Assembly (NCBI RefSeq): GCF_003425665.1
Contig: NZ_QQRQ01000001.1
Coordinates: 62,001-126,000, forward strand
Length of the DNA: 64,000 nt
Reading direction: 5' to 3'
From: Evtepia gabavorous
GTDB lineage: Bacteria; Bacillota; Clostridia; Oscillospirales; Oscillospiraceae
Translations under genes and position numbers: made by a program
Shown: in pieces, positions 16,106-24,168 of the stretch
How positions within the stretch are numbered: the first letter of the stretch is position 1
Layout: each line of letters starts with the position of its first letter
Notes under the pieces: generated by a model
Told to the model about the DNA's origin: nothing
Databases searched by the model: none
The model's input: only the letters and a program-made list of their open reading frames with translations

Positions 16106-17272
16106 TTATAGGCTCTGCCGCAAAATATCCACAATCTCCTGGTGGGTGAGGACTTTATAGCCCCCCTCCATGATAAAGGACCCCTTGGCAATGCCGTCCA
16201 GCATATCCTCGGTGACGCCCAGCTCCGCCAGGTGGAGCACCAGGCCCATCTCCTTCATCCAGTCCTCCATGGCGGCCAGACCTTCCTGGGCGATGGCCTC
16301 ATCGGTTTTTCCCTCTGGGCGCACCCCCCAGACGTTCACTGCGAACTTCTTGAACTGATGCAGGCCGTAGGGCATCACATACCGGTAGTAGGGCAGGGAG
16401 ACCGCCGACAGGGTCATGCCGTGGGTGGCGTCGGTGTAGGCGCCCACCGACTGGCCGATCATGTGAACCATCCAGTCCGTGTCCTTTCCTTGGGCTACCA
16501 AAGTGTTCAGGGCCCAAGTGGCGATCCACATCAGGTTGCTCCGGGCCTCATAGTTCTCCGGGTCCTTCACTGCGATCCGGCTGCTGTGGAGCAACGAGCG
16601 CATCAGGCCCTCCATGAGGTAGTCCGAGGTGCAGTCATCCTCCCCGGAGAAATACTGCTCGGTGATGTGGTTCATAATGTCGTAAATGCCGGCCACCATC
16701 TGGTACTTGGGCAGGGTATAGGTATACTTGGGGTTGAGGATGGAGAACTTGGGAAAGACCTCCTCCCCGAAGACGTGGCCGATCTTCTGCTTGGTGGCGT
16801 GATTGGTGATTACCGAGCCCCCGTTCATCTCGGAACCGGTGCCCACCATGGTCAGCACACAGCCCACGGGAATGAGGCGGTTGGCAGGCTCCTCCATGCG
16901 GACATAGTATTTCTCCCAGGGGTCCTCGTCGCACCAGGCGGAGACGGACACGCCCTTGGCATAGTCGCAGCAGGAGCCGCCCCCCACCGCCAGGAGAAGG
17001 TCCACGTTGTTCTCCCGGGCGATTTTGCACCCTTCATAGAGTTTTTCCGTTGTGGGATTGGGCATGACCCCGGGGTCCTCAAAGATTTCTTTGCCTGCGG
17101 CCTTCAGGATGGATACCACCTGGTCGTAAATCCCGTTTTTCTTGATGGAGCCGCCCCCGTAGATCAGTTGGACCCGCTTGCCGTAGTGGGCCAGCTCACC
17201 GGCCAGGGCATCCAAAGCCTCCGGGCCGAAATGGAGTTTCGTGGGGTTGCAGTAGCTGAAATTACCGAGCAT
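16106..17272 (-). CDS. Iron-containing alcohol dehydrogenase (YqhD/BDH type)
   Basis: The 388-aa protein is of the NAD(P)H-dependent butanol dehydrogenase/YqhD group, which reduces aldehydes to alcohols. GGGSIKKNG and GGGSCCDYAKG bind the nucleotide. The metal ligands are visible as the D and H of DIMNH and the two histidines of HMIGQSVGAYTDATHGMTLS. I start at ATG 17272 behind AAGGAGA; the longer frame upstream is out-of-frame read-through of the CMD gene. It overlaps the end of that gene by 11 nt and is the last gene of the six-gene redox operon. Confidence 0.93.
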   Translation of the reverse strand: MLGNFSYCNPTKLHFGPEALDALAGELAHYGKRVQLIYGGGSIKKNGIYDQVVSILKAAGKEIFEDPGVMPNPTTEKLYEGCKIARENNVDLLLAVGGGSCCDYAKGVSVSAWCDEDPWEKYYVRMEEPANRLIPVGCVLTMVGTGSEMNGGSVITNHATKQKIGHVFGEEVFPKFSILNPKYTYTLPKYQMVAGIYDIMNHITEQYFSGEDDCTSDYLMEGLMRSLLHSSRIAVKDPENYEARSNLMWIATWALNTLVAQGKDTDWMVHMIGQSVGAYTDATHGMTLSAVSLPYYRYVMPYGLHQFKKFAVNVWGVRPEGKTDEAIAQEGLAAMEDWMKEMGLVLHLAELGVTEDMLDGIAKGSFIMEGGYKVLTHQEIVDILRQSL

Positions 17273-17606
17273 TGTGAGAATCTCCTTCGCTATAAACTTC
17301 TTTCGCCATCCGCAGGGCGGCCCAGGCCTTGGGCCAGCCGGCATAGAAGGCGGCGTGGGTGAGAATTTCCGCCATCTCCTGGGCGGTGACGCCATGGTTT
17401 TTGGCGTTTTGTATATGAAAGGAAAGGGAACTGTCCAAAATCCCGCTGGCCATCAGGGCGGTTACCGTGACCATGGACCGGTCCCGGGGAGAGAGTTCAG
17501 CCTGCCGGGACCACACCTCTCCGAATAAAACATCGTCGTTGAGCTGGGCAAACTTGGGGGCGAATTCCCCCAACTCGTCCCGGCCAGCTGTTACCTTTTC
17601 CATCAT
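17262..17606 (-). CDS. Carboxymuconolactone decarboxylase-like protein
   Basis: The 114-aa protein has the CMD/AhpD-like helical fold signature: LSPRDRSMVTVTALMASG, then SFHIQNAKNHGVTAQEM and a C-terminal AGWPKAWAAL. The CxxC pair of AhpD peroxidases is absent, while the histidine of the FH motif is present. A redox-thiol role is therefore not supported, and the true activity is unknown. ATG 17606 lies 6 nt after GGAGAT. It is fifth in the operon, between the aldo-keto reductase and alcohol dehydrogenase genes. Confidence 0.85.
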   Translation of the reverse strand: MMEKVTAGRDELGEFAPKFAQLNDDVLFGEVWSRQAELSPRDRSMVTVTALMASGILDSSLSFHIQNAKNHGVTAQEMAEILTHAAFYAGWPKAWAALRMAKEVYSEGDSHNAR

Positions 17607-17642
17607 AAATGATCTCCTTTCCACTGTCAAATCAAACTATGG

Positions 17643-18491
17643 TTAGAGCTCCAACCCGGTGATGAATTCCACCGTAGCGGGGTCGTAGTGGGAGAAAAAG
17701 GCGCTCTCCTCCTGGTCCAGGGCCTGGATGGCCGCCATATCCTCCGCATCCAAACTGAAATCAAAGACCTGGAGATTTTCCGCCATCCGCGCTTTGTGCA
17801 CGGATTTGGGGATGACCACCACATCGCTCTGCAGCAAAAACCGCAGGGCGACCTGGGCCACGGATTTGCCGTGCTTGGCCCCCACCGCCGCCAGAACCGG
17901 GTTGGTGAAGAAATCCTTCCGCCCCTCGGCAAAGGGGCCCCAGGACTCATGGACGACGCCATACTTCTCCATGATGGCATGGGCCGCCTTTTGCTGGTAC
18001 AGGGCGTGGGTTTCCACCTGGTTTACCATGGGGCGAATCTCCACGAACTGGCACAGGTCCACCAGACGGTCGGGGAAGAAGTTGGAGACCCCAATGGCCC
18101 GGACCTTCCCAGCCTTGTAGGCCTCTTCCATGGCCCGCCAGGTGCCATAGTAGTCGTTGAAGGGCTGGTGGATGAGCAGCAGGTCAATGTAGTCGGTCTG
18201 GAGTTTCCGCAGGGATTCCTCAATGGAGGCCCGGGCCTTTTCCTGCCCGGCGTTGGAGACCCAGACCTTGGTGGTAAGGAAGATGTCTTCCCGGGGCAGG
18301 CCGGAGCCTTTGATGGCCCTGCCCACGCCCTCCTCGTTGTGGTAGGCCTGGGCGGTGTCGATGGCCCGATAGCCCACCTCAAGGGCCTCCCGCACGGAGG
18401 CCTCGCAGGTGGTGGGGTCCACTTGGTATACGCCATAGCCCAGGCGGGGCATTTTGACGCCGTTGGAGAGGGGAATGGATTCCAGATTCAT
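17643..18491 (-). CDS. Aldo/keto reductase
   Basis: The 282-aa single-domain AKR has the complete tetrad: D45 and Y50 in DTAQAYHNEE, K75 in LTTKVWV and H108 in LLLIHQP. NADPH-binding IPKSVHKARMAENL lies near the C-terminus. It resembles the 2,5-diketogluconate/methylglyoxal reductase (DkgA) branch and should reduce small aldehydes or ketones with NADPH. The RBS is AGGAGGA. In E. coli dkgA sits beside yqhD in an aldehyde-responsive operon, and here a YqhD-type gene also follows. Confidence 0.93.
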   Translation of the reverse strand: MNLESIPLSNGVKMPRLGYGVYQVDPTTCEASVREALEVGYRAIDTAQAYHNEEGVGRAIKGSGLPREDIFLTTKVWVSNAGQEKARASIEESLRKLQTDYIDLLLIHQPFNDYYGTWRAMEEAYKAGKVRAIGVSNFFPDRLVDLCQFVEIRPMVNQVETHALYQQKAAHAIMEKYGVVHESWGPFAEGRKDFFTNPVLAAVGAKHGKSVAQVALRFLLQSDVVVIPKSVHKARMAENLQVFDFSLDAEDMAAIQALDQEESAFFSHYDPATVEFITGLEL

Positions 18492-18520
18492 ACGAATTCC
18501 TCCTGATATAGTGACATGGT

Positions 18521-19246
18521 TTATTTCTTAGCGTTGACCTGATAGCGCAGCCAGAGTGCGCTGCCCGCTCTGGCTTCCGCGCCAAGCAGGGTAAAGGAGA
18601 TGGGCTTGTCGGTGCTCAGCCCCTCCTGGGCCCGGAAGAGGGATTGGGTGCGGGGGTTGCCATCGGCGGCGGGGGCCACCACAAGGCTGAGCTCATCGCA
18701 CATCCCCGCCTGGAGGAAAGACCAGTTGAGCACGCCGCCGCCCCCCAGCATCAGCACCTGGATGCCAAACAGCCTTTTCAGCTTTTCCAGGGCCAGGGCG
18801 TAGTCCAGGGTGTCTTTTCCCGCCAGGAGGTAGGAGATCCCCAGCCGCCGCAGGAAGGCTTTGTAGTCATTGCTGGCCTGCTCTGTGAGCACTTCCACCA
18901 CATGGGCGGTGGTGGTCTCGTAGGTCAGCGTGTCAGACTGCCACCCCAGTTTCCCCTTGGGGTCCACGGAGACGTAGTACATGGGCGCCTGCCGGGCGAC
19001 AAAATCCCCGGCGGGGACGGTGGGGGCGTGGGGAATCAGGTCAGGCGTTCGGTAGTGGGTAAAATTGTCGTCGGTGGTTACCCGTCCAGACAGCCATCCC
19101 TGGTGGCGGTAAACAGGCTCGGGCCCAAAGGCGATGTCATAGAACAGATCACTGGCCGCCTCACAGGCGGGCAGGTCCATATAGTTTCCCATGATTTTCC
19201 CATCCAGGGAGACAAACATGTGGCAGAAAATATAGGGTCGATCCAC
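18521..19246 (-). CDS. RibD C-terminal-domain (dihydrofolate reductase-like) reductase
   Basis: The 241-aa protein begins RPYIFCHMFVSLDGKIMG, the usual opening of the RibD_C/DHFR-like fold. VLMLGGGGVLNWSFLQAGMC and DELSLVVAPAADG form the nucleotide-binding end. Stand-alone members are NADPH reductases of mostly unknown substrate, and no deaminase domain is attached, so a riboflavin role is unlikely. The start is GTG 19246, with AGGTG just upstream. It lies between the cupin and AKR genes of the redox operon. Confidence 0.85.
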   Translation of the reverse strand: MDRPYIFCHMFVSLDGKIMGNYMDLPACEAASDLFYDIAFGPEPVYRHQGWLSGRVTTDDNFTHYRTPDLIPHAPTVPAGDFVARQAPMYYVSVDPKGKLGWQSDTLTYETTTAHVVEVLTEQASNDYKAFLRRLGISYLLAGKDTLDYALALEKLKRLFGIQVLMLGGGGVLNWSFLQAGMCDELSLVVAPAADGNPRTQSLFRAQEGLSTDKPISFTLLGAEARAGSALWLRYQVNAKK

Positions 19247-19255
19247 AGGGACACC

Positions 19256-19675
19256 TCACTTTAGTCGATTGTATTCGTCCGGGTCCACCGGTTCCAGCCA
19301 TTGGCTGCCGGTGTCCTGGCCGGGGACCTCAATGGCCAGGTGCTGGAAGGGGCTGTCCGGTGCGGCCCCGTGCCAGTGCTTGACGTTGGGGGGAATGTGC
19401 ACCACGTCCCCGGGGTGAAGCTCTTGGGGCGGCTGTCCCCATGCCTGGTAGTAGCCCCGGCCAGCGGTGACCAGCAGGATCTGTCCGCCCCCCTGGCTGG
19501 CCTTGTGGATGTGCCAGTGGTTCCGGCAGCCTGGGGCGAAGGTTACGTTGCCCACGGCCACCTGATCCAGGCTCAACATATGCAGGTAGCTGGTGCCGTC
19601 AAAGTAAGGGGCGTAGGCGGTATTCTCCTCCCCCACGGGAAAGAGACTGTTTTGTATCAAGTGCTGTAAAGTCAT
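19256..19675 (-). CDS. Cupin-domain protein
   Basis: The 139-aa single-domain cupin shows both metal-site motifs. Motif 1 is HWHIHKASQGGGQILLVTAG, where the histidines bind metal. Motif 2 is PGDVVHIPPNVKHWHGAAPD. Such small cupins often travel with CMD-like proteins and flavodoxins in redox operons, but the reaction is unknown. It ends 10 nt before the RibD-like start and begins 1 nt after the flavodoxin stop, so it is certainly co-transcribed. Confidence 0.9.
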   Translation of the reverse strand: MTLQHLIQNSLFPVGEENTAYAPYFDGTSYLHMLSLDQVAVGNVTFAPGCRNHWHIHKASQGGGQILLVTAGRGYYQAWGQPPQELHPGDVVHIPPNVKHWHGAAPDSPFQHLAIEVPGQDTGSQWLEPVDPDEYNRLK

Positions 19676-19676
19676 A

Positions 19677-20189
19677 TTACTTTCCCCTTTTTACCCAGGC
19701 GGCCAGCGCCGCCTCCTCCCGGCAGACGGCGGTGCCCAGAATGGCCAGCCCCCTGCCCACCCGGGCCCCGGGGCATAGCCGGCGGATGTCGGCCTCGCTG
19801 CGGCCCAGGCCGCTGCCCTCATGGGTGCAGAAGGGAAGGATGGTCTTGCCGGTGAAATCAAAGGATGCTAAAAAGGTGAAGACGCACATGGGCATGGTTC
19901 CCCAGTAGTTGGGATAGCCCAGGTAGATGGTGTCATAGTCCTCCAGATGATCCGGCAGGGCCCGCAGGGCGGGCCGGGCATCCTGCCGCTGGTCGGCCTG
20001 GGCCTGCTCAATGCACTGGTTATAGTTGTCGGAGTAGGGATGGACAGGCTCCAGTTGGAACAGGTCCGCACCTGTGAGCACTTGCAGACGGCGGGCGACC
20101 ACCTCTGTGTTTCCCACGGACAGCGGCTGAATGCGGCCGCTGACATAGTTTTCTCCCCGGCGGGAGAAATAGACGATCAGTTGTGCCAT
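19677..20189 (-). CDS. Flavodoxin
   Basis: The 170-aa protein starts LIVYFSRRGENYVSG, the FMN phosphate loop region. It continues with DYDTIYLGYPNYWGTMPM, where an aromatic residue would stack on the flavin, and PFCTHEGSGLGRSEADI. This is the Flavodoxin_4 type found in stress operons. ATG 20189 lies after GAAGGAGG; five codons of in-frame sequence upstream overlap the RBS. It is first in the LysR-divergent operon and could supply electrons to its reductases. Confidence 0.9.
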   Translation of the reverse strand: MAQLIVYFSRRGENYVSGRIQPLSVGNTEVVARRLQVLTGADLFQLEPVHPYSDNYNQCIEQAQADQRQDARPALRALPDHLEDYDTIYLGYPNYWGTMPMCVFTFLASFDFTGKTILPFCTHEGSGLGRSEADIRRLCPGARVGRGLAILGTAVCREEAALAAWVKRGK

Positions 20190-20315
20190 GATGACCTCCT
20201 TCATTGACGGGATCCCTTTTGATGCCCTTATTTTAACGCGCCTTCTCTTGACAGGGAAGAATCAATCTTGTACCATGGCAATAACAAAAAGTTAGAACAA
20301 AAGGAGGGACCCCCT

Positions 20316-21242
20316 GTGTACAACAGCCAGCTGACCACCTTTGTCCAGGTGGCGGACAGCGGCAGTTTCAATAAGGCTGCGGAAGCCCTGTATATCTCAT
20401 CCACGGCGGTGATCAAGCAGATCAACGCCCTGGAAAAGCATCTGGACCTTACCTTGTTCTCTCGGACCAACCACGGCATTGCCCTGACAGAGTCCGGGCG
20501 GATCATTTACAAGCACGCGAGAAAGCTGTTTGCCTATTCGGAAAAAGCGATTGCGGAGGCCCGTCTGGCCGCGGCAGAGGCGGCCACAACCTTCTGCGTG
20601 GGGACGTCCATCCTCAACCCCTGCAAACCATTTATGGACCTTTGGTACCGGGTCAGTGAGCAGCTGCCTGGCTTCAAGCTCCACATTGTCCCCTTTGAGG
20701 ACGACCACGAGGGAATTCTCCGGGAGATCGCGGCCCTGGGGGAGAAGTTTGACTTTCTCATCGGTGCCTGCGACTCCCGACAGTGGCTGGACCGGTGCAA
20801 TTTTCTTCCCCTTGGAGTGTATCGTCACTGCGTGGCCGTTCCCCGGGAACATCCTTTAGCCCGGAAAACCAAGCTGACCATCCAGGACCTGTATGGACAG
20901 ACGCTGATGATGGTCAAGCGGGGGGACTCCCCCACAGTGGACCGGGTCCGGGACTATGTGGAGAAACACCCTGCCATTGCCATTGAGGACACCCCTCAGT
21001 TCTACGACATGGAGGTGTTCAACCGCTGCGTGCAGACGCGAAATCCCCTCATGTCCCTGGAGTGCTGGGGGGAGGTGCATCCCGCTTTGGTGACCCTCCC
21101 TGTGGACTGGCCGTTCACTATCCCCTATGGGATTCTCTATCCCCTTCACCCGGACCCGGATACCCTGCGGTTCCTCTCCCTGGTCCGGCAGGAGATGGCG
21201 GGAGCGCCGGACCTCCCCCAGGGAGAAACTCCGTCGCCTTGA
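20316..21242 (+). CDS. LysR-family regulator
   Basis: The 308-aa protein has an N-terminal winged helix (LTTFVQVADSGSFNKAAEAL, then YISSTAVIKQINALEKHLDL) and a C-terminal periplasmic-binding-protein-like effector domain. Translation starts at GTG 20316 behind AAAGGAGGG. The first ATG of the open frame, at 20268, lies before that RBS. It diverges from the flavodoxin-led operon across 126 bp. LysR proteins usually control the divergent genes, so it probably activates the redox operon. The effector is unknown. Confidence 0.9.
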   Translation: MYNSQLTTFVQVADSGSFNKAAEALYISSTAVIKQINALEKHLDLTLFSRTNHGIALTESGRIIYKHARKLFAYSEKAIAEARLAAAEAATTFCVGTSILNPCKPFMDLWYRVSEQLPGFKLHIVPFEDDHEGILREIAALGEKFDFLIGACDSRQWLDRCNFLPLGVYRHCVAVPREHPLARKTKLTIQDLYGQTLMMVKRGDSPTVDRVRDYVEKHPAIAIEDTPQFYDMEVFNRCVQTRNPLMSLECWGEVHPALVTLPVDWPFTIPYGILYPLHPDPDTLRFLSLVRQEMAGAPDLPQGETPSP

Positions 21243-21289
21243 CAAATTAGGACTATCGTGCTATTTTGTTTGTACGATAGTCCTAATTT
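21239..21289 (+). promoter_or_regulatory. MATE-TetR promoter inside a 16-bp inverted repeat
   Basis: TTGACA (21239-21244, overlapping the lysR stop) and TATTTT (21262-21267) are 17 nt apart. Two perfect 16-bp arms (21244-21259 and 21274-21289, AAATTAGGACTATCGT and its complement) surround the -10 region with a 14-nt gap. Binding of a dimeric repressor would cover the promoter. The TetR gene in the same operon is the obvious candidate. The repeat could also form a weak terminator for lysR. Confidence 0.7.
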
Positions 21290-21315
21290 TTGCTGCCAAA
21301 GAGGAGGAACCTGCC

Positions 21316-22698
21316 ATGACCGCGCCCCCACGCCAAACCATGCTGGCCACCGCGCCTGTGAGCAAGCTGATCTGGACCTTTGCCATTCCCGCCATTCTCA
21401 GCCAAGTGGTCAATTCCATGCACAATATTGTGGATCAGACCTTTCTCGGCTGGGGCATTGGAGATTTGGCCATTGCCGCCACCAACATTGCCTTTCCTCT
21501 GTCTACCTTAACCACCGCCCTGGCGGCCCTCATCGGCATGGGCGGCGCGGCGGGATTCAGCCTTGACTTGGGAAAGAAGCAGGCACGCTCCGCCCGAAAG
21601 AATTGGGGCAACGCCATTGTGCTGTCGGTGGGGCTGGGCTGCCTGCTGGCGGTGCTGGCTGTGGCCTTTTTGGAGCCGATGCTCTACCTCTTCGGCGCCA
21701 CAGAGGCCATGATGATTTATGCGGTCCCGTACGCCCGGATCATCAGTATGGGGCTGCCCTTTGCCATTTTCTCCATGGCCATGGCCCATTTTATCCGGGC
21801 CGACGGCAGCCCCAAGTTTTCCAGCGGGGTTCTCCTGTCCGGGGCCATTTTCAATATGATTTTTGACCCGATTTTCCTCTTTGCCTGTTCCATGGGCATC
21901 CAGGGGGTTGCTCTGGCCACGGTGCTGGGACAGGGACTCTCCAGCTGTCTGGCCCTCTATTATCTGGTGCGCCGGCGCCACATGGTGACCCTGGAGCGGG
22001 AGGATTTCCGTCTATCTGCTGGTACGATCAAAGGGATCGGCGCGCTGGGGGGCGCCATCTTTTTCAACCATGTGATTATGACCGCAGCCCAGGTCATCCT
22101 GATGAACATGCTGCGTACCTACGGGGCCCAGTCGGTCTATGGCAGTGAGATCGCCATCGCCGGGTCCGGGGCGGTGGGAAAGGTGATGATTGTCTTTCTC
22201 AGCTGTGTCATCGGGATTGCTCTGGGTTGTCAGCCGATTTTCGGCTTCAACTATGGCAGTAAACGGTATGACCGGGTCATTGAGGCCTACCGGAAGGCGT
22301 TGCGCTACGGCACCACCCTGGCGGTGATTGCCTTCCTGTGCATCCAGCTGTTTCCCCGGCAGATTTTGAGCATCTTTGGCTCAGAGGACCCGCTGTTTTA
22401 TGAGTTTTCCATCCACTATATCCGCATTTATCTGCTTATGACCTTTGTCAACGCCTTTCAGCCCATTACCTCCAACTTCTTTACCTCCATTGGCAAGGCC
22501 AAGCTGGGATTTTGGATGGCGTTGGTCCGGCAGGGACTGCTGCTAATTCCGCTGCTGTTGCTTCTGCCGCTGGCCCTTGGTATGGATGGGGTCCTCTGGG
22601 CGGGACCCATTTCCGATGGAGTGGCAGCGGTGCTGGTCCTGGTTCTGGGGGCCCGGGAGGTCCGCCGGCTCACGGTGCAGCAGGAGGAGACCCCATGA
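21316..22698 (+). CDS. MATE-family efflux transporter
   Basis: The 460-aa protein has twelve predicted membrane segments in two similar halves. It starts with PVSKLIWTFAIPAILSQVVN, then SMHNIVDQTFLGWGIGDLAI. The repeated P-A-I-L and F-N-x-I-F-D-P signatures (AIFNMIFDPIFLFACSMGI) mark the MATE family. These proteins export drugs or cationic compounds in exchange for sodium ions or protons. ATG 21316 follows GAGGAGG. The stop overlaps the TetR start by ATGA, so the two genes form a self-regulated unit. Confidence 0.93.
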   Translation: MTAPPRQTMLATAPVSKLIWTFAIPAILSQVVNSMHNIVDQTFLGWGIGDLAIAATNIAFPLSTLTTALAALIGMGGAAGFSLDLGKKQARSARKNWGNAIVLSVGLGCLLAVLAVAFLEPMLYLFGATEAMMIYAVPYARIISMGLPFAIFSMAMAHFIRADGSPKFSSGVLLSGAIFNMIFDPIFLFACSMGIQGVALATVLGQGLSSCLALYYLVRRRHMVTLEREDFRLSAGTIKGIGALGGAIFFNHVIMTAAQVILMNMLRTYGAQSVYGSEIAIAGSGAVGKVMIVFLSCVIGIALGCQPIFGFNYGSKRYDRVIEAYRKALRYGTTLAVIAFLCIQLFPRQILSIFGSEDPLFYEFSIHYIRIYLLMTFVNAFQPITSNFFTSIGKAKLGFWMALVRQGLLLIPLLLLLPLALGMDGVLWAGPISDGVAAVLVLVLGAREVRRLTVQQEETP

Positions 22699-23297
22699 AG
22701 CGAGATACCCGACGGGCCATTCTGGACATGGCCAAAACGCTCTTCAGCCAGCAGGGGTACAACGCGGTCTCCATTGGGGAGATTGCCGGTGCCCTGGGGA
22801 TCAGCAAGGGCAATGTGACCTATCATTTCAAAAGGAAAGAGGACATCATGGAGGCCCTGCTGGCCGAGGCGAAGCCCACCTTTTTTCAAGAGCCCCCTCG
22901 GACCATGGAGGAACTGGACGCCTTTCTGGAGGACATGGAACAGGCCCGGGAGAACTATGCCTTTTACTTCCAGCACCATGCCCAGCTGGGCCAGCTCTCC
23001 CCCGCGATCCGGGCGCGGCAGCAGGCGATTTATCACAGCCAGTCGGCACTGTTTGCCCAGGCGCTGTCCATTCTGGCCCGTCAGGGCATGTTTCGAGGGG
23101 AGGATTTTCCCGGGGCGTATGCCCGTGTGGCGGATACCATTTTCCTCACCTCCCTTTACTGGCTTCCCTTCTGTGCGGTCAAGGGGCGGAAGGAGGATTT
23201 CCGGACCCAGGCCTGGTCTGTGCTGTATCCCTTGCTGACCCCTTTGGGCAGACAACGGGGGCGGGAGCTGGGCCTTCTTCTTGGGGAAGATCCATAA
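22695..23297 (+). CDS. TetR-family regulator
   Basis: The 200-aa protein has a typical N-terminal TetR helix-turn-helix (ILDMAKTLFSQQGYNAVSI, then GALGISKGNVTYHFKRKEDI) and a variable C-terminal ligand domain. It starts within the end of the MATE gene behind CAGGAGGAG. It is best read as the repressor of the MATE promoter through the inverted repeat at 21244-21289. That link rests on gene order and the site, not on a known motif. Confidence 0.9.
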   Translation: MKRDTRRAILDMAKTLFSQQGYNAVSIGEIAGALGISKGNVTYHFKRKEDIMEALLAEAKPTFFQEPPRTMEELDAFLEDMEQARENYAFYFQHHAQLGQLSPAIRARQQAIYHSQSALFAQALSILARQGMFRGEDFPGAYARVADTIFLTSLYWLPFCAVKGRKEDFRTQAWSVLYPLLTPLGRQRGRELGLLLGEDP

Positions 23298-23301
23298 CAT
23301 A

Positions 23302-23342
23302 AAATAAGCCTGCGCGGGAAATCCCCGTGCAGGCTTATTTTT
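23302..23342. terminator. Bidirectional terminator between TetR and Crp genes
   Basis: AAATAAGCCTGC...GGG pairs with CCC...GCAGGCTTATTT, with one or two internal mismatches. A T run follows on the plus strand and one lies on the opposite strand. It overlaps the last codons of the convergent Crp/Fnr gene. Confidence 0.75.
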
Positions 23343-24042
23343 GTGGACGAGGCGTTCTCTCTTCCACAGAGGCCATTCCCGTGAGACGCCGGAGCTTTTC
23401 CCGGTCCAGAATGGTGATGGTCCCCCGGCGCAGTGCGACAATGCCCTCCTGGGCGAAGTATTTCAGCACCTTGGTGACCACTTCCCGGGCGCTGCCGATG
23501 TAGCGGGCCATCTCGTCATGGGTGATCCGGAGGACGGGGCCCTTTTGGGCGGACTCGTCCCACAGAAAAATGGCGGCCCGCCGGTCCATCCCCATGAAAA
23601 GAATTTGCTGCATGGTCCACATGATATCGGAGAAACGCTCACTGGCGGTCTTGTAGAGAAAGAGTTCGATCTCCGGCCGCTGCTGAGCCAGGGGAGAGAG
23701 GGCTGTGACGGGAAGGGTGATCACATGGGTCTCCTCAATGGCCTCGATGAGTACGTCGAAGACGATGGCGTCCATCAGGCAGGAGGAGGAGAGAACACAG
23801 GTCTCACCTTCCCGCACCCGGTACAGTGTCACCTCCCGCCCTTCCTCGGACAGAAGAAAGGCCCGAAGCTGGCCGGACAAAAGCAGCAGGATGCCCTTGC
23901 AGTCCTGGTCCGCCCGGTGGGTGATGGTCCCCTTGGGCAGGGTGGAGGGAACGCTGGCCTCCCGCAGGGCCATCTGTTCCTGTGGGGTTAGGTGTTCCCA
24001 AAAGGGAAGCATCTGGGAAAATATATCGTCCGGTTGTTTCAT
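23335..24042 (-). CDS. Crp/Fnr-family transcription regulator
   Basis: The 235-aa protein has a cyclic-nucleotide-binding-type beta-roll (GTITHRADQDCKGILLLLSG, then GREVTLYRVREGETC) and a C-terminal winged helix (ITHDEMARYIGSAREVVTKV, then LKYFAQEGIVAL). There is no N-terminal cysteine set as in Fnr. A few cysteines occur (GETCVLSSSCLMDA), a feature seen in clostridial members. The start ATG follows AAGGAGG. It has its own promoter and no operon partner. Its effector and targets are unknown. Confidence 0.88.
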   Translation of the reverse strand: MKQPDDIFSQMLPFWEHLTPQEQMALREASVPSTLPKGTITHRADQDCKGILLLLSGQLRAFLLSEEGREVTLYRVREGETCVLSSSCLMDAIVFDVLIEAIEETHVITLPVTALSPLAQQRPEIELFLYKTASERFSDIMWTMQQILFMGMDRRAAIFLWDESAQKGPVLRITHDEMARYIGSAREVVTKVLKYFAQEGIVALRRGTITILDREKLRRLTGMASVEERTPRPQK

Positions 24043-24091
24043 GAAAACCTCCTTGGGAGAAGCTGGTTGCCCTGTTGGATCGGATGCGTTG

Positions 24092-24120
24092 AGTGTACCA
24101 TAGGTCGGGGAAAGATGCAA
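24092..24120 (-). promoter_or_regulatory. Promoter of the Crp/Fnr gene
   Basis: On the minus strand TTGCAT (24120-24115) and TACACT (24097-24092) are 17 nt apart. A GC-rich hairpin without a T run lies upstream (about 24130-24162), at the end of the DUF11 gene. Confidence 0.55.
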
Positions 24121-24168
24121 ATGGGATTTCCCCGGGGAACCCAGGCGGCGCCCCGGGGATGAAAGGGG

